Assembly (NCBI RefSeq): GCF_003718715.1
Contig: NZ_CP033465.1
Coordinates: 1,364,001-1,428,000 of the forward strand
Direction of reading: 5' to 3'
DNA from: Clostridium sp. JN-1
GTDB taxonomy: Bacteria; Bacillota; Clostridia; Clostridiales; Clostridiaceae
DNA: 64,000 nt
Below, piece by piece: positions 17,622 through 28,602 of the stretch. Position 1 is the first letter of the stretch, and each line of letters begins with the position of its first letter. Both the position numbers and the translations under genes were made by a program. The notes beneath the pieces were generated by a model. The model did not search any database. It was not told the origin of the DNA and worked only from the letters and a program-made list of their open reading frames with translations.

Positions 17622-20600
17622 GTTGAACCTTAACATAAGATGTATTTAAATTTATCGTACATCTATTATTTTATTTTTTGCAGAATTGTTGAACCTTAAC
17701 ATAAGATGTATTTAAATTTATTAACAATAATATTTATTGTACCTTCATTTTGTTGAACCTTAACATAAGATGTATTTAAATATGTTTCTGCTTATGATAG
17801 CAACCGCCTTGTGGCAAGTTGAACCTTAACATAAGATGTATTTAAATCCTGGACAATGTGCACCAACTGCATTTTCTGGTCTGTTGAACCTTAACATAAG
17901 ATGTATTTAAATATTAACAATACCTTGTACATATCAAGGAGGTAAACGTTGAACCTTAACATAAGATGTATTTAAATGTTTGGCAGCATTGCTATAAAAT
18001 GAGTGTTTATACACGTTGAACCTTAACATAAGATGTATTTAAATATGATGATTGAAATAAGCTCATATGAATTTATTTTTGTTGAACCTTAACATAAGAT
18101 GTATTTAAATTAATTTTACAATAAAATATGAATTTTATAGAAATAAGTTGAACCTTAACATAAGATGTATTTAAATTAATATTACAACCTTAACTGGAAT
18201 TATAATTAGTTGTTGAACCTTAACATAAGATGTATTTAAATATAATTTTTATCTCTCCATTATACCCACATTTCTGGTTGAACCTTAACATAAGATGTAT
18301 TTAAATTTTGACATAGTTATATTTAAATCACTTGTAAATTTAGTTGAACCTTAACATAAGATGTATTTAAATTTAGTTTGTTGTGTCTCTGCTGCTTGCT
18401 CAGTTTCTGTTGAACCTTAACATAAGATGTATTTAAATATGTAATATTAAAGGGGATACTTATACAGGAGGTTTGTTGAACCTTAACATAAGATGTATTT
18501 AAATATATCTAGGAAAATAAAACCTATAGGAGGGTTATTTGTTGAACCTTAACATAAGATGTATTTAAATAAATATTCTTTACTACATTATGGAGTGGCA
18601 TTACAAGTTGAACCTTAACATAAGATGTATTTAAATTATTTAATTTAGGAGGTTTATATTTCTTTAATTCTAGTTGAACCTTAACATAAGATGTATTTAA
18701 ATATGTTACAAGATGTAGTATTTAATACTACATAATATGTTGAACCTTAACATAAGATGTATTTAAATCTATCCTAATAAGGATAAATAGGTACGCCGAC
18801 ACTCGTTGAACCTTAACATAAGATGTATTTAAATCATATGTTATTGTCCTCAACTAAACCACTCCTTTACGTTGAACCTTAACATAAGATGTATTTAAAT
18901 TAGGGATTGTTTTATGAGCAGGCTACTTAAAAATAGTTGAACCTTAACATAAGATGTATTTAAATGCAACATCTATAGGAAGTATTAAATCGGCGTCGTT
19001 CGTTGAACCTTAACATAAGATGTATTTAAATGATAAAGTTTCTAATGCATTATTAATCTTTTCTAAGTTGAACCTTAACATAAGATGTATTTAAATGAAT
19101 ATGTTTTTATGTTAATCATCTCCATTTATTAATGTTGAACCTTAACATAAGATGTATTTAAATTGGTGGTTCTAAAACATTATAATTTCTAGGTACTTGT
19201 TGAACCTTAACATAAGATGTATTTAAATTTGTTGTAAAGGAAAAAGGAAATCAGCAGGCAAAAGTTGAACCTTAACATAAGATGTATTTAAATACAAAAT
19301 GCTATAGCTATTAAGACAATGCAAGGTAAGTTGAACCTTAACATAAGATGTATTTAAATAAATAATATATTTCTTTCTTTGGCACTCTATATTCTGTTGA
19401 ACCTTAACATAAGATGTATTTAAATCTATCAGTATTAGTTTGTACTAAATTAATACTATTGTTGAACCTTAACATAAGATGTATTTAAATAGTATATACT
19501 GTATATATTCAATATGCACAGTTAAGTTGAACCTTAACATAAGATGTATTTAAATTTAAAAACATATGGGAAATCATCTACTCCTTGTCTGTTGAACCTT
19601 AACATAAGATGTATTTAAATTATATTTCTTTAGCTATATTAACCATATCTAGCCCCGTTGAACCTTAACATAAGATGTATTTAAATTAAAAAGTTAATTG
19701 TTTACCTACTCTTTTAGCATGTGTTGAACCTTAACATAAGATGTATTTAAATTGCGAAAGGCTCACATCTTTTAAGCGTGGGATGGGTTGAACCTTAACA
19801 TAAGATGTATTTAAATACGAATCGTTGACATTAACTTTATCCTTATCATCATGTTGAACCTTAACATAAGATGTATTTAAATTGGTAAATTTGATAAATA
19901 CTTATATGGTGCTATATGTTGAACCTTAACATAAGATGTATTTAAATAGAAAAAGGCGGACAATTTGAGGGAGTTAGACTATGTTGAACCTTAACATAAG
20001 ATGTATTTAAATATGTAAGTGTGGGAACATATTTGAAACTACTTTTAGGTTGAACCTTAACATAAGATGTATTTAAATCCTTCTTTTATTTACTTACTTA
20101 TTACTTTATATTTTGTTGAACCTTAACATAAGATGTATTTAAATGTTATTGATTTGATTTTTGCTTCTGCTTCGGTTTTGTTGAACCTTAACATAAGATG
20201 TATTTAAATCAATGAAAACAAAGAATCATGTAAAGATTGAAGAAAGTTGAACCTTAACATAAGATGTATTTAAATTAATATATAAATTTTACTTTATATC
20301 CAACACTTGGTTGAACCTTAACATAAGATGTATTTAAATATGTAAATACTGATAAAATAAATAATAAAGTATCTGTTGAACCTTAACATAAGATGTATTT
20401 AAATCAACAACCAGTATAAATACTGGAGCTGCTAAAAAGTTGAACCTTAACATAAGATGTATTTAAATGTATTTTTAGATGTATCTACATTTAGGCTATT
20501 GACAGGTTGAACCTTAACATAAGATGTATTTAAATGGGTAAAAAATATCCCAATAAAACCATATCAAATATGTTGAACCTTAACATAAGATGTATTTAAA

Positions 20601-23600
20601 TTAAATATGGTAACGATTATTGTCATGGCAATCTTTTGTTGAACCTTAACATAAGATGTATTTAAATTTTACTCTTTGCATTACTGAGCTTATTGTTCTT
20701 CCTGTTGAACCTTAACATAAGATGTATTTAAATATACAAGGCTATAAAAGCATATCACTTTAGAAATAGTTGAACCTTAACATAAGATGTATTTAAATTA
20801 TCTTTACCTCTAACTTTTATATTTAGAGTTGTATGTTGAACCTTAACATAAGATGTATTTAAATAGAATATAATTTTTCTTATACAGGGAATACATTTAG
20901 TTGAACCTTAACATAAGATGTATTTAAATGAGGAACAAATAATATTTAAAAATTTAACTATGGATAGGTTGAACCTTAACATAAGATGTATTTAAATTTA
21001 ATACCTACATTTTCTTTTAACATATAATACATCGTTGAACCTTAACATAAGATGTATTTAAATTACAAAATTCACCTCCTTTCATTACAATTTTTATGGT
21101 TGAACCTTAACATAAGATGTATTTAAATTCTAATCCCTGAATTCTTTTTCTACCAATACATTGTAGTTGAACCTTAACATAAGATGTATTTAAATTAGTG
21201 TTATAGGATATAATACTACTAATAATAATGTTGAACCTTAACATAAGATGTATTTAAATTATGTTATTACCTCTTATTTATTTTATATATTTATGTTGAA
21301 CCTTAACATAAGATGTATTTAAATGGATCACTGGCTTCATATAAAGCTTTTGCTTTATACGTTGAACCTTAACATAAGATGTATTTAAATTTGCCAAAAA
21401 GATCTTGAAAATATAATGGATATGACGTTGAACCTTAACATAAGATGTATTTAAATATTATTTTATTAATATCTTTGTTACGAACTTCAAGGTTGAACCT
21501 TAACATAAGATGTATTTAAATGTAATATAGCTATTATCTTCTTCAACATGTATATTGTTGAACCTTAACATAAGATGTATTTAAATAGTTTCTATCAACC
21601 ATACCTTCTATAATACTAGTGAGTTGAACCTTAACATAAGATGTATTTAAATTTTAACATAAAACCCATCTCCCGTAAATTTTTATTAGTTGAACCTTAA
21701 CATAAGATGTATTTAAATATTTCTTTTTTATTTTGAAGTGATTGAATTTTATTTGTTGAACCTTAACATAAGATGTATTTAAATTTTTGTTTATTGTATT
21801 TATCTAAGTCATCTATATTAGTTGAACCTTAACATAAGATGTATTTAAATACAAACATAGAACACTGATAGCAAAATTCAAGGTCGGTTGAACCTTAACA
21901 TAAGATGTATTTAAATATACATGCTTTTCTTACACCCATCCATACAATTCCTGTTGAACCTTAACATAAGATGTATTTAAATTTTATTTTTATAACTTTT
22001 TAATCATCTTCTGGACGGTTGAACCTTAACATAAGATGTATTTAAATAGTATATACTGTATATATTCAATATGCACAGTTAAGTTGAACCTTAACATAAG
22101 ATGTATTTAAATTATATAGCCTTTTGAGGCATTATTTATTTTTTATGTGTTGAACCTTAACATAAGATGTATTTAAATGCATAAAAGAATAAAGCATCCC
22201 CTACTTGTTGTTCAGGTTGAACCTTAACATAAGATGTATTTAAATTATATAGCCTCTATTATAGGCGTTATTTATTTTTTAGTTGAACCTTAACATAAGA
22301 TGTATTTAAATTAAGCAAAGTCTGGCATATTTGCCTTAGAATATCTAGTTGAACCTTAACATAAGATGTATTTAAATTTAAATTAAATCTTTTTAAAGTT
22401 TCACCTAATATTGGTTGAACCTTAACATAAGATGTATTTAAATGATTTAAGAAAGCAGTCATTTTTGCATCGTTTTCTGTTGAACCTTAACATAAGATGT
22501 ATTTAAATATAATTTCAACTTCATCTTGAATATCATAATATATGTTGAACCTTAACATAAGATGTATTTAAATGATGAAGAAATCAAAAAAGAAATAAGA
22601 GATATGGAAGTTGAACCTTAACATAAGATGTATTTAAATCAAAGTTCGCCATAACAGCAACCAATGTATAGTTTAGTTGAACCTTAACATAAGATGTATT
22701 TAAATAATATAAAATTATATCCTTTGCTACAATTATTAAATGTTGAACCTTAACATAAGATGTATTTAAATAAAGTTGATAGTGCAATGAAAGCTAATAG
22801 AGAAAAAGTTGAACCTTAACATAAGATGTATTTAAATTATCAAACAATACATTTCAATAGTGCCGCAATGGCGTTGAACCTTAACATAAGATGTATTTAA
22901 ATGCATATGCAGGTGATAAGGCAGTAATTAGAAATGGGTTGAACCTTAACATAAGATGTATTTAAATTTTTTTGAAAAAGTAATCTGTTTCCATTTTCTC
23001 TTTGTTGAACCTTAACATAAGATGTATTTAAATTCAGAGAACATTCAGGATTCAACATATACTGATTCTGTTGAACCTTAACATAAGATGTATTTAAATA
23101 GATTTCTCTTTCAGGTAAACCGATTAATGATAAGGGTTGAACCTTAACATAAGATGTATTTAAATATATAGGAGCTATCACATTCTCTAATATTGTACTT
23201 TGTTGAACCTTAACATAAGATGTATTTAAATGGATATTTTTCTCTTGCTTTGTTAAGAAATTCATTTGTTGAACCTTAACATAAGATGTATTTAAATTAT
23301 AATGGATATCTTAAAATTCTATTTTGTGAAAAGGTTGAACCTTAACATAAGATGTATTTAAATTATTTATATGTTTTTCATCCATAGGTATATTTATAGT
23401 TGAACCTTAACATAAGATGTATTTAAATATAGATAATATTTTATTTTTTAAATCAATCACTTTTGTTGAACCTTAACATAAGATGTATTTAAATGCTTTA
23501 TATTGTATCATCTGAATAAAATGTTGATGAGTTGAACCTTAACATAAGATGTATTTAAATTGTTATTACCGTAAATTCGTTTAAAATAGCCATTCTGTTG

Positions 23601-25598
23601 AACCTTAACATAAGATGTATTTAAATAACTTTAGATAATGATGCTGAGAAAGTAAAACTTAAAGTTGAACCTTAACATAAGATGTATTTAAATTCCTTGA
23701 TTCTGAATATATCTCTCTATTGTTTCTTTGTTGAACCTTAACATAAGATGTATTTAAATAAAATAAAGAGTTAATTACCTTAATTGATAATTTGTTGAAC
23801 CTTAACATAAGATGTATTTAAATATATTTTCTATTAAGATTAAAAGCTTTTTCAATTGTTGAACCTTAACATAAGATGTATTTAAATACACAGTAATAGT
23901 TTACGAGAATCAATTTAAATCTTGTTGAACCTTAACATAAGATGTATTTAAATTTGCCTTTTTTATGGTTCCAGGCTTCAAAGGTAATCGTTGAACCTTA
24001 ACATAAGATGTATTTAAATATTGTAAACCTCCTTTCTTTACAAAATAAAAAAGTGTTGAACCTTAACATAAGATGTATTTAAATGAATCATTAAAAAATT
24101 CTCCTTCTTTAACAAGAGGGTTGAACCTTAACATAAGATGTATTTAAATTCATAGATATTTTCATCTAATCCTTTTAGTTGTTCAGTTGAACCTTAACAT
24201 AAGATGTATTTAAATAGCTTTTGCTTTTTTGTGCCTAAATGTTGACATACCGTTGAACCTTAACATAAGATGTATTTAAATGCATATCAATAATACTTTC
24301 TTCTAGTTCTCCATCTGGTTGAACCTTAACATAAGATGTATTTAAATAATTCGAAAAGTGTTGATATATTCATAGATACTAGGGTTGAACCTTAACATAA
24401 GATGTATTTAAGTTATTCAATCAGTCGAGATAATGGAGTAACATTTACGTTGAACCTTAACATAAGATGTATTTAAATTTTTTAAGAGAAATTATAGAAA
24501 TACATTTAGATAGAAGTTGAACCTTAACATAAGATGTATTTAAATTTGCTCTATAGCTTTTTCCACACTTTTTAAAACTTGGTTGAACCTTAACATAAGA
24601 TGTATTTAAATTATGTTGCTATAGTTGGTAGTCCCATGGAAGATAACGTTGAACCTTAACATAAGATGTATTTAAATTATGTTGCTATAGTTGGTAGTCC
24701 CATGGAAGATAACGTTGAACCTTAACATAAGATGTATTTAAATTAGCCTTAACAGATTTTATTTCCTCTGTTTTAGCTTTGTTGAACCTTAACATAAGAT
24801 GTATTTAAATTCAGGTAGACTATCTAATGCTAATGTAATTTTTGCAGTTGAACCTTAACATAAGATGTATTTAAATGCCTGCAGATCTTGAGCTTTATCT
24901 CTCCCAGCTTTGTTGAACCTTAACATAAGATGTATTTAAATATATTAAGAGGTCAGACAGCAAGAGCAATAGTAGAGTTGAACCTTAACATAAGATGTAT
25001 TTAAATACTATGCAGTAATGGATTCCATTTTTGTACAAAGGGTTGAACCTTAACATAAGATGTATTTAAATTGTGAAATCTTATCCAGAAAGTGCAGGGG
25101 CTATATTGTTGAACCTTAACATAAGATGTATTTAAATAGATATTAAGGAAAGTAAAACATCTATAAGAATTTGTTGAACCTTAACATAAGATGTATTTAA
25201 ATAGATAAGTGTACTATATTTTGTTAATATTATATAATGTTGAACCTTAACATAAGATGTATTTAAATAAAGCTGTTAGTAAAAAAGGAGCAGTAGTTGA
25301 AAAGGTTGAACCTTAACATAAGATGTATTTAAATAAGTTGATCCTAAAGAACTTATGGATAGTTACTATTGTTGAACCTTAACATAAGATGTATTTAAAT
25401 GCTTAAATATCTCCATTCTAAGCCGTTAGAAAAAGGGTTGAACCTTTAACATAAGATGTATTTAAATAATACTGTAGGAAATTTGGCAACGGCTTTTAGC
25501 AATGTTTAACCATAACATGGAATGTATTTAAATATATACAATGAAGTAGCTAATGTAGCTAGAGAGATGTTGAACCATAACATAAAATGTACACTTAC
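17622..25598 (+). CRISPR. Type I-B CRISPR array, about 120 intact repeats
   Basis: The 30-nt repeat starts GTTGAACCTTAACATAAG and ends ATGTATTTAAAT. I counted about 120 intact copies from 17622 to 25437 and two decayed ones (25504 and 25569), spaced 64-68 bp, so spacers are about 34-38 nt. Repeats are nearly invariant: the copy at 24384 ends TTTAAGT and the one at 25437 has an inserted T. Decay at the distal end and the leader at 17.3-17.6 kb fix the orientation as plus. The repeat 3' end resembles other clostridial type I-B repeats. Duplicate spacers are described under findings. Confidence 0.98.
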
Positions 25599-25674
25599 AG
25601 TGGGTTTGGGCTTTAGCCCATTCATTCCCCAAGTAATAGTAAAGAATATTTGTAATTGAATATAAATGATATCA

Positions 25675-25798
25675 TAAGAATGATTCTTTCCACTCTTAGT
25701 TGAAAACTTAAATTTTTACATAAATAAAGCAAGTTTGCTGCACAAAATGATTGCAAATATATTTTAATATCAACTAACTCTGGAAAGAACCATTCTTA
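25675..25798. repeat. 124-bp inverted-repeat element past the trailer
   Basis: Two 29-bp arms (25675-25703 and 25770-25798) pair with about four mismatches around a 66-nt AT-rich centre without a gene. It could be a MITE-like remnant or a structured RNA. It starts about 75 bp beyond the last decayed repeat. No clear target-site duplication is visible. Confidence 0.55.
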
Positions 25799-25860
25799 AG
25801 TGGTAACCCCCGCCCTATGTGGTTAATATTATGTATTATAGCAATTTAATGGAGTAGTGC

Positions 25861-26739
25861 ATGGTAAATGGTATACCAATTTATATAAATCAAGCTTTAG
25901 TGTTAGACTTGGCTGCATTAATGTTTGACGGATTTGAAGAAAGTAGAAATGTTAGGAATCGTGAAGAGGCAGAAGTTAATTTTAGAAAAACGCAAGAGAA
26001 TAGATCTCAGGAAACTATACAAAAAAAAGCTGTTGTTAATAACGAAAATGATTCAGGAAATTTTCAGGGCGAAATAGAATTTGAAAAAGATGTTAATTCG
26101 AGAATAATATTTACGGATTTCTCTAGATTTAATAGAGTTAGAACTATGATGCTTGACAAAAATATGATTAAACCAATAATGGAACAAGATATTTTTGATA
26201 GTAAAATAAAGTTTGGGGAATATGTGGAATTTACTGCAAATATGATAACAACATCGCTTTTGTCATCGATTAATACATTGATAGGTGTAATAAAGTCCTA
26301 TGATACTAAAATTTTAGATAACCTAATAAGGGAAAAGTTACCCGGGATAACTAATATTACATCTATGTTAAATCAATTAGAATTTTTAAGAAATTCTTTA
26401 AGTATGAATAATACAACTGATATAGTTTTAAAAATAAATTCTTTTAATGTGGTATTAACTGTAAACTTAAATAACTTTTCAAATAAAAATGCTTATGTAT
26501 ATGATTTAGCACATTCAGAATTAAGGGTTTTGGGGAAGGTTTCAAGAATTGTAGATAAGGATAATTATGTTGATTTACTAAGAAAAACAGCTATGAGCGA
26601 TTATTATAATATATTTCTAGAATCTTTAGCCCCTTACTTAGCGATACTAAATAGTAATGGAATATTGGTACCAGATAATTTTACTACGAAGGTAAATGGA
26701 CCAGGAATTAATGTTATACCTGTTGCCATTTATGTTTAA
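25861..26739 (+). CDS. Uncharacterised 292-aa protein beside the CRISPR trailer
   Basis: ATG with GGAG 6 nt upstream. I do not recognise it with confidence. It starts MVNGIPIYINQALVLDLAALMF, then has a polar Asn/Glu/Gln-rich segment (about 30-75), an alpha/beta middle with no transmembrane helix, and an ordered C-terminal part ending GPGINVIPVAIYV. The LRVLGKVSRIVD and C-terminal VIPVAIY pattern recalls DUF6414-type proteins, a low-confidence resemblance. It stands alone between the CRISPR trailer and a macrodomain gene; defence or mobile-element functions are conceivable but unproven. Confidence 0.75.
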   Translation: MVNGIPIYINQALVLDLAALMFDGFEESRNVRNREEAEVNFRKTQENRSQETIQKKAVVNNENDSGNFQGEIEFEKDVNSRIIFTDFSRFNRVRTMMLDKNMIKPIMEQDIFDSKIKFGEYVEFTANMITTSLLSSINTLIGVIKSYDTKILDNLIREKLPGITNITSMLNQLEFLRNSLSMNNTTDIVLKINSFNVVLTVNLNNFSNKNAYVYDLAHSELRVLGKVSRIVDKDNYVDLLRKTAMSDYYNIFLESLAPYLAILNSNGILVPDNFTTKVNGPGINVIPVAIYV

Positions 26740-26744
26740 TACTT

Positions 26745-26780
26745 AAAGTAGAGAGCGTGTTATATAAAACTCCCTGCTTT
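26745..26780 (+). terminator. Possible terminator hairpin after the 292-aa gene
   Basis: An 11-bp stem (26745-26755 with 26770-26780) has one mismatch and one G-U wobble, then a short T-containing tail. A weak terminator. Confidence 0.4.
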
Positions 26781-26923
26781 GTTGAAGTTGAATTGTTAAA
26801 AGCTCTTACATCATATTTCTTATCTACATGTTGATTTTAAATATTCATGTGGTATTATGGAAATATACTACAAAACTTCAAGTAAATTTAGGAATAATAC
26901 ACTGCAGAGGAAGTGAATATTTA

Positions 26924-27487
26924 ATGGATTATAAATATATGTATGATAAGATCTTATTAACAAAAGGTGATATAACAAAACAAGATGCTGATGCAATTGT
27001 TAATGCAGCAAACAGCAGTCTGCTTGGCGGCGGTGGAGTAGATGGAGCTATACATGCAGCAGGTGGAAGGCAAATACTTGAAGAATGCACAGCTATTGTG
27101 AAAAAAATAGGAGAATTAAAGACTGGTAAGTCGGTTATAACATCAGGAGGAAATCTTAAATCAAAATATGTTATTCATACAGTAGGACCTATATGGAGGG
27201 GCGGAAATAATAATGAAGAAACCCTTTTAGCTAATTGTTATAGAAACAGCTTAAAGCTGGCAGCAGAAAATGGAATTGAAACTATTGCATTTTCTAATAT
27301 AAGCACAGGTGTATATGGTTTTCCAAAAGAATTAGCTGCTAAAATAGCTTTTGACACTGTGAAGTCTGTAATGCCTAATTATAAGAGTTTAAAAGAAGTT
27401 AGATTTGTTTGCTTTAATGATGAAAATTATAATTTATATTTGAGGCTAATTAACAATGAAAATTCTGTTCATTCTGCACAGAAGTAA
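26924..27487 (+). CDS. Macrodomain protein, O-acetyl-ADP-ribose deacetylase type
   Basis: 187 aa from the ATG at 26924 behind GAGGAAGTG; the frame is open further upstream to 26828 but without a good site. MacroD-type motifs are all present: KGDITKQDADAIVNAANSSL, the phosphate-binding loop GGGGVDGAIHAAGG and STGVYGFP. It would hydrolyse O-acetyl-ADP-ribose or remove ADP-ribose from proteins or nucleic acids. Single gene with no partner ADP-ribosyltransferase in view. Confidence 0.92.
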   Translation: MDYKYMYDKILLTKGDITKQDADAIVNAANSSLLGGGGVDGAIHAAGGRQILEECTAIVKKIGELKTGKSVITSGGNLKSKYVIHTVGPIWRGGNNNEETLLANCYRNSLKLAAENGIETIAFSNISTGVYGFPKELAAKIAFDTVKSVMPNYKSLKEVRFVCFNDENYNLYLRLINNENSVHSAQK

Positions 27488-27582
27488 GAAACCATCACAA
27501 AATCATAGGTTTTGAATATCTGATTAATAAAAAGCAGAAATACTGTCTTTTTACTGCGGTATTTTTACTGTGGATAGTTACA

Positions 27583-27630
27583 GGGCAAACGCATCTTTAT
27601 ATTGAAAAAAATATGGAGATGTGTTTACCC
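27583..27630 (+). other. 20-bp RNA-like hairpin upstream of the HExxH gene
   Basis: 27583-27602 pairs with 27611-27630 around an 8-nt A-rich loop. There is one mismatch, and three of the imperfect positions are G-U wobbles, suggesting selection on RNA pairing. It could end the macrodomain transcript or be part of a 5' leader. Confidence 0.4.
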
Positions 27631-27750
27631 TAATTTAATTTGAAGTTATTTTTCTAAATTATTTTAAAAGTTGATTTTGTAAATAGAAAAGAATATTATA
27701 ATAAAAGTAAATGCTCATAAAATATTTACGAAAGTTGGGAATATAGCATA

Positions 27751-28545
27751 ATGTTTATAATTGAATTATTAATAAAAACTTGTATAGAAACAGTATATTT
27801 TGTAGGAATAATTGTTTTAGTTGGATTGCTTCTTGAAGTGTTACGAAATAAGTCTATAATAAATTTCCAGAGAAGTTTTGGAAGTAAGGCAGTAATGATA
27901 ACAGGGATTATTGGTGTTCCAATACATGAATTGAGTCATGCTATTTTTGCTTTGTTATTTGGACATAGGATTACTAAGATAAAACTAATTCAAAAGCCTG
28001 ATGAAAACGGAGTAATGGGATATGTACAGCACAGCTATAAACAAGGCAGTGTTTATCAGCAAGTAGGGAACTTTTTTATAGGTACAGCACCCATATTTGG
28101 GGGAACTTTTTCTATAATAGCTTTAATGAGGTTTATAATACCACAAGCTTATAACAGGTTTATGAATATAATGGTTGAAAGTTTACATGTTACAGTACTA
28201 AATAAAAGCACAATTCAAGGAATAATAAATTCTTATTCAGGATTGTTGAAAGTTATTTTTTCTCCGAAGAACTTTGAAAATCCATACTTTTATGTATTTT
28301 TATTTATAGCTATATGTATATCATCCCATATATCTTTAAGTTCTGCCGATATAAAGGGAGCTTTTACAGGACTGTGGGTTATATTTCTAATATTATTTAT
28401 CCTTAATGCTGTAAATTTATCAAAATATATATTAACCATTGATTTAATAAGATATAATATTTTAATAACAGGAGTTCTAATGATAGCAGTAATACTTTCT
28501 ACCGCAACATTTTTAATAAGTTTGATTTCAATTAGTATAAATTAG
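27751..28545 (+). CDS. Membrane protein with HExxH motif, M50-like metalloprotease candidate
   Basis: 264 aa with about six hydrophobic segments. HELSHAIFALLFG near residue 62 is an HExxH zinc motif in a membrane segment, as in site-2-type (M50) proteases. The usual downstream NxxPxxxxDG motif is not obvious, so activity is uncertain; the family could be a non-proteolytic relative. Flanked by the macrodomain gene and a strong terminator. No substrate is visible nearby. Confidence 0.75.
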   Translation: MFIIELLIKTCIETVYFVGIIVLVGLLLEVLRNKSIINFQRSFGSKAVMITGIIGVPIHELSHAIFALLFGHRITKIKLIQKPDENGVMGYVQHSYKQGSVYQQVGNFFIGTAPIFGGTFSIIALMRFIIPQAYNRFMNIMVESLHVTVLNKSTIQGIINSYSGLLKVIFSPKNFENPYFYVFLFIAICISSHISLSSADIKGAFTGLWVIFLILFILNAVNLSKYILTIDLIRYNILITGVLMIAVILSTATFLISLISISIN

Positions 28546-28553
28546 GAATAAGA

Positions 28554-28585
28554 ATGCCTCCTATTAATAGATAGGAGGCATATTT
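28554..28585. terminator. Bidirectional terminator between convergent genes
   Basis: ATGCCTCCTAT and ATAGGAGGCAT form a perfect 11-bp stem with a 6-nt loop, with a T-rich flank on one side and an A-rich flank on the other. It can serve both the HExxH gene and pepP. Confidence 0.85.
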
Positions 28586-28602
28586 ACACTCAATCTAATT
28601 TT

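Noticed and set aside
22268-23265. Minus-strand frames with repeating LNTSYVKVQ peptides
   Set aside because: They are translations of CRISPR repeats; no start sites, and the unit is the 30-nt repeat.
17913-24054. Several spacers contain AGGAGG or CCTCC, like ribosome binding sites
   Set aside because: I found about six of some 120. With a gene start about every 0.8-1 kb in phage DNA, that share is expected by chance.
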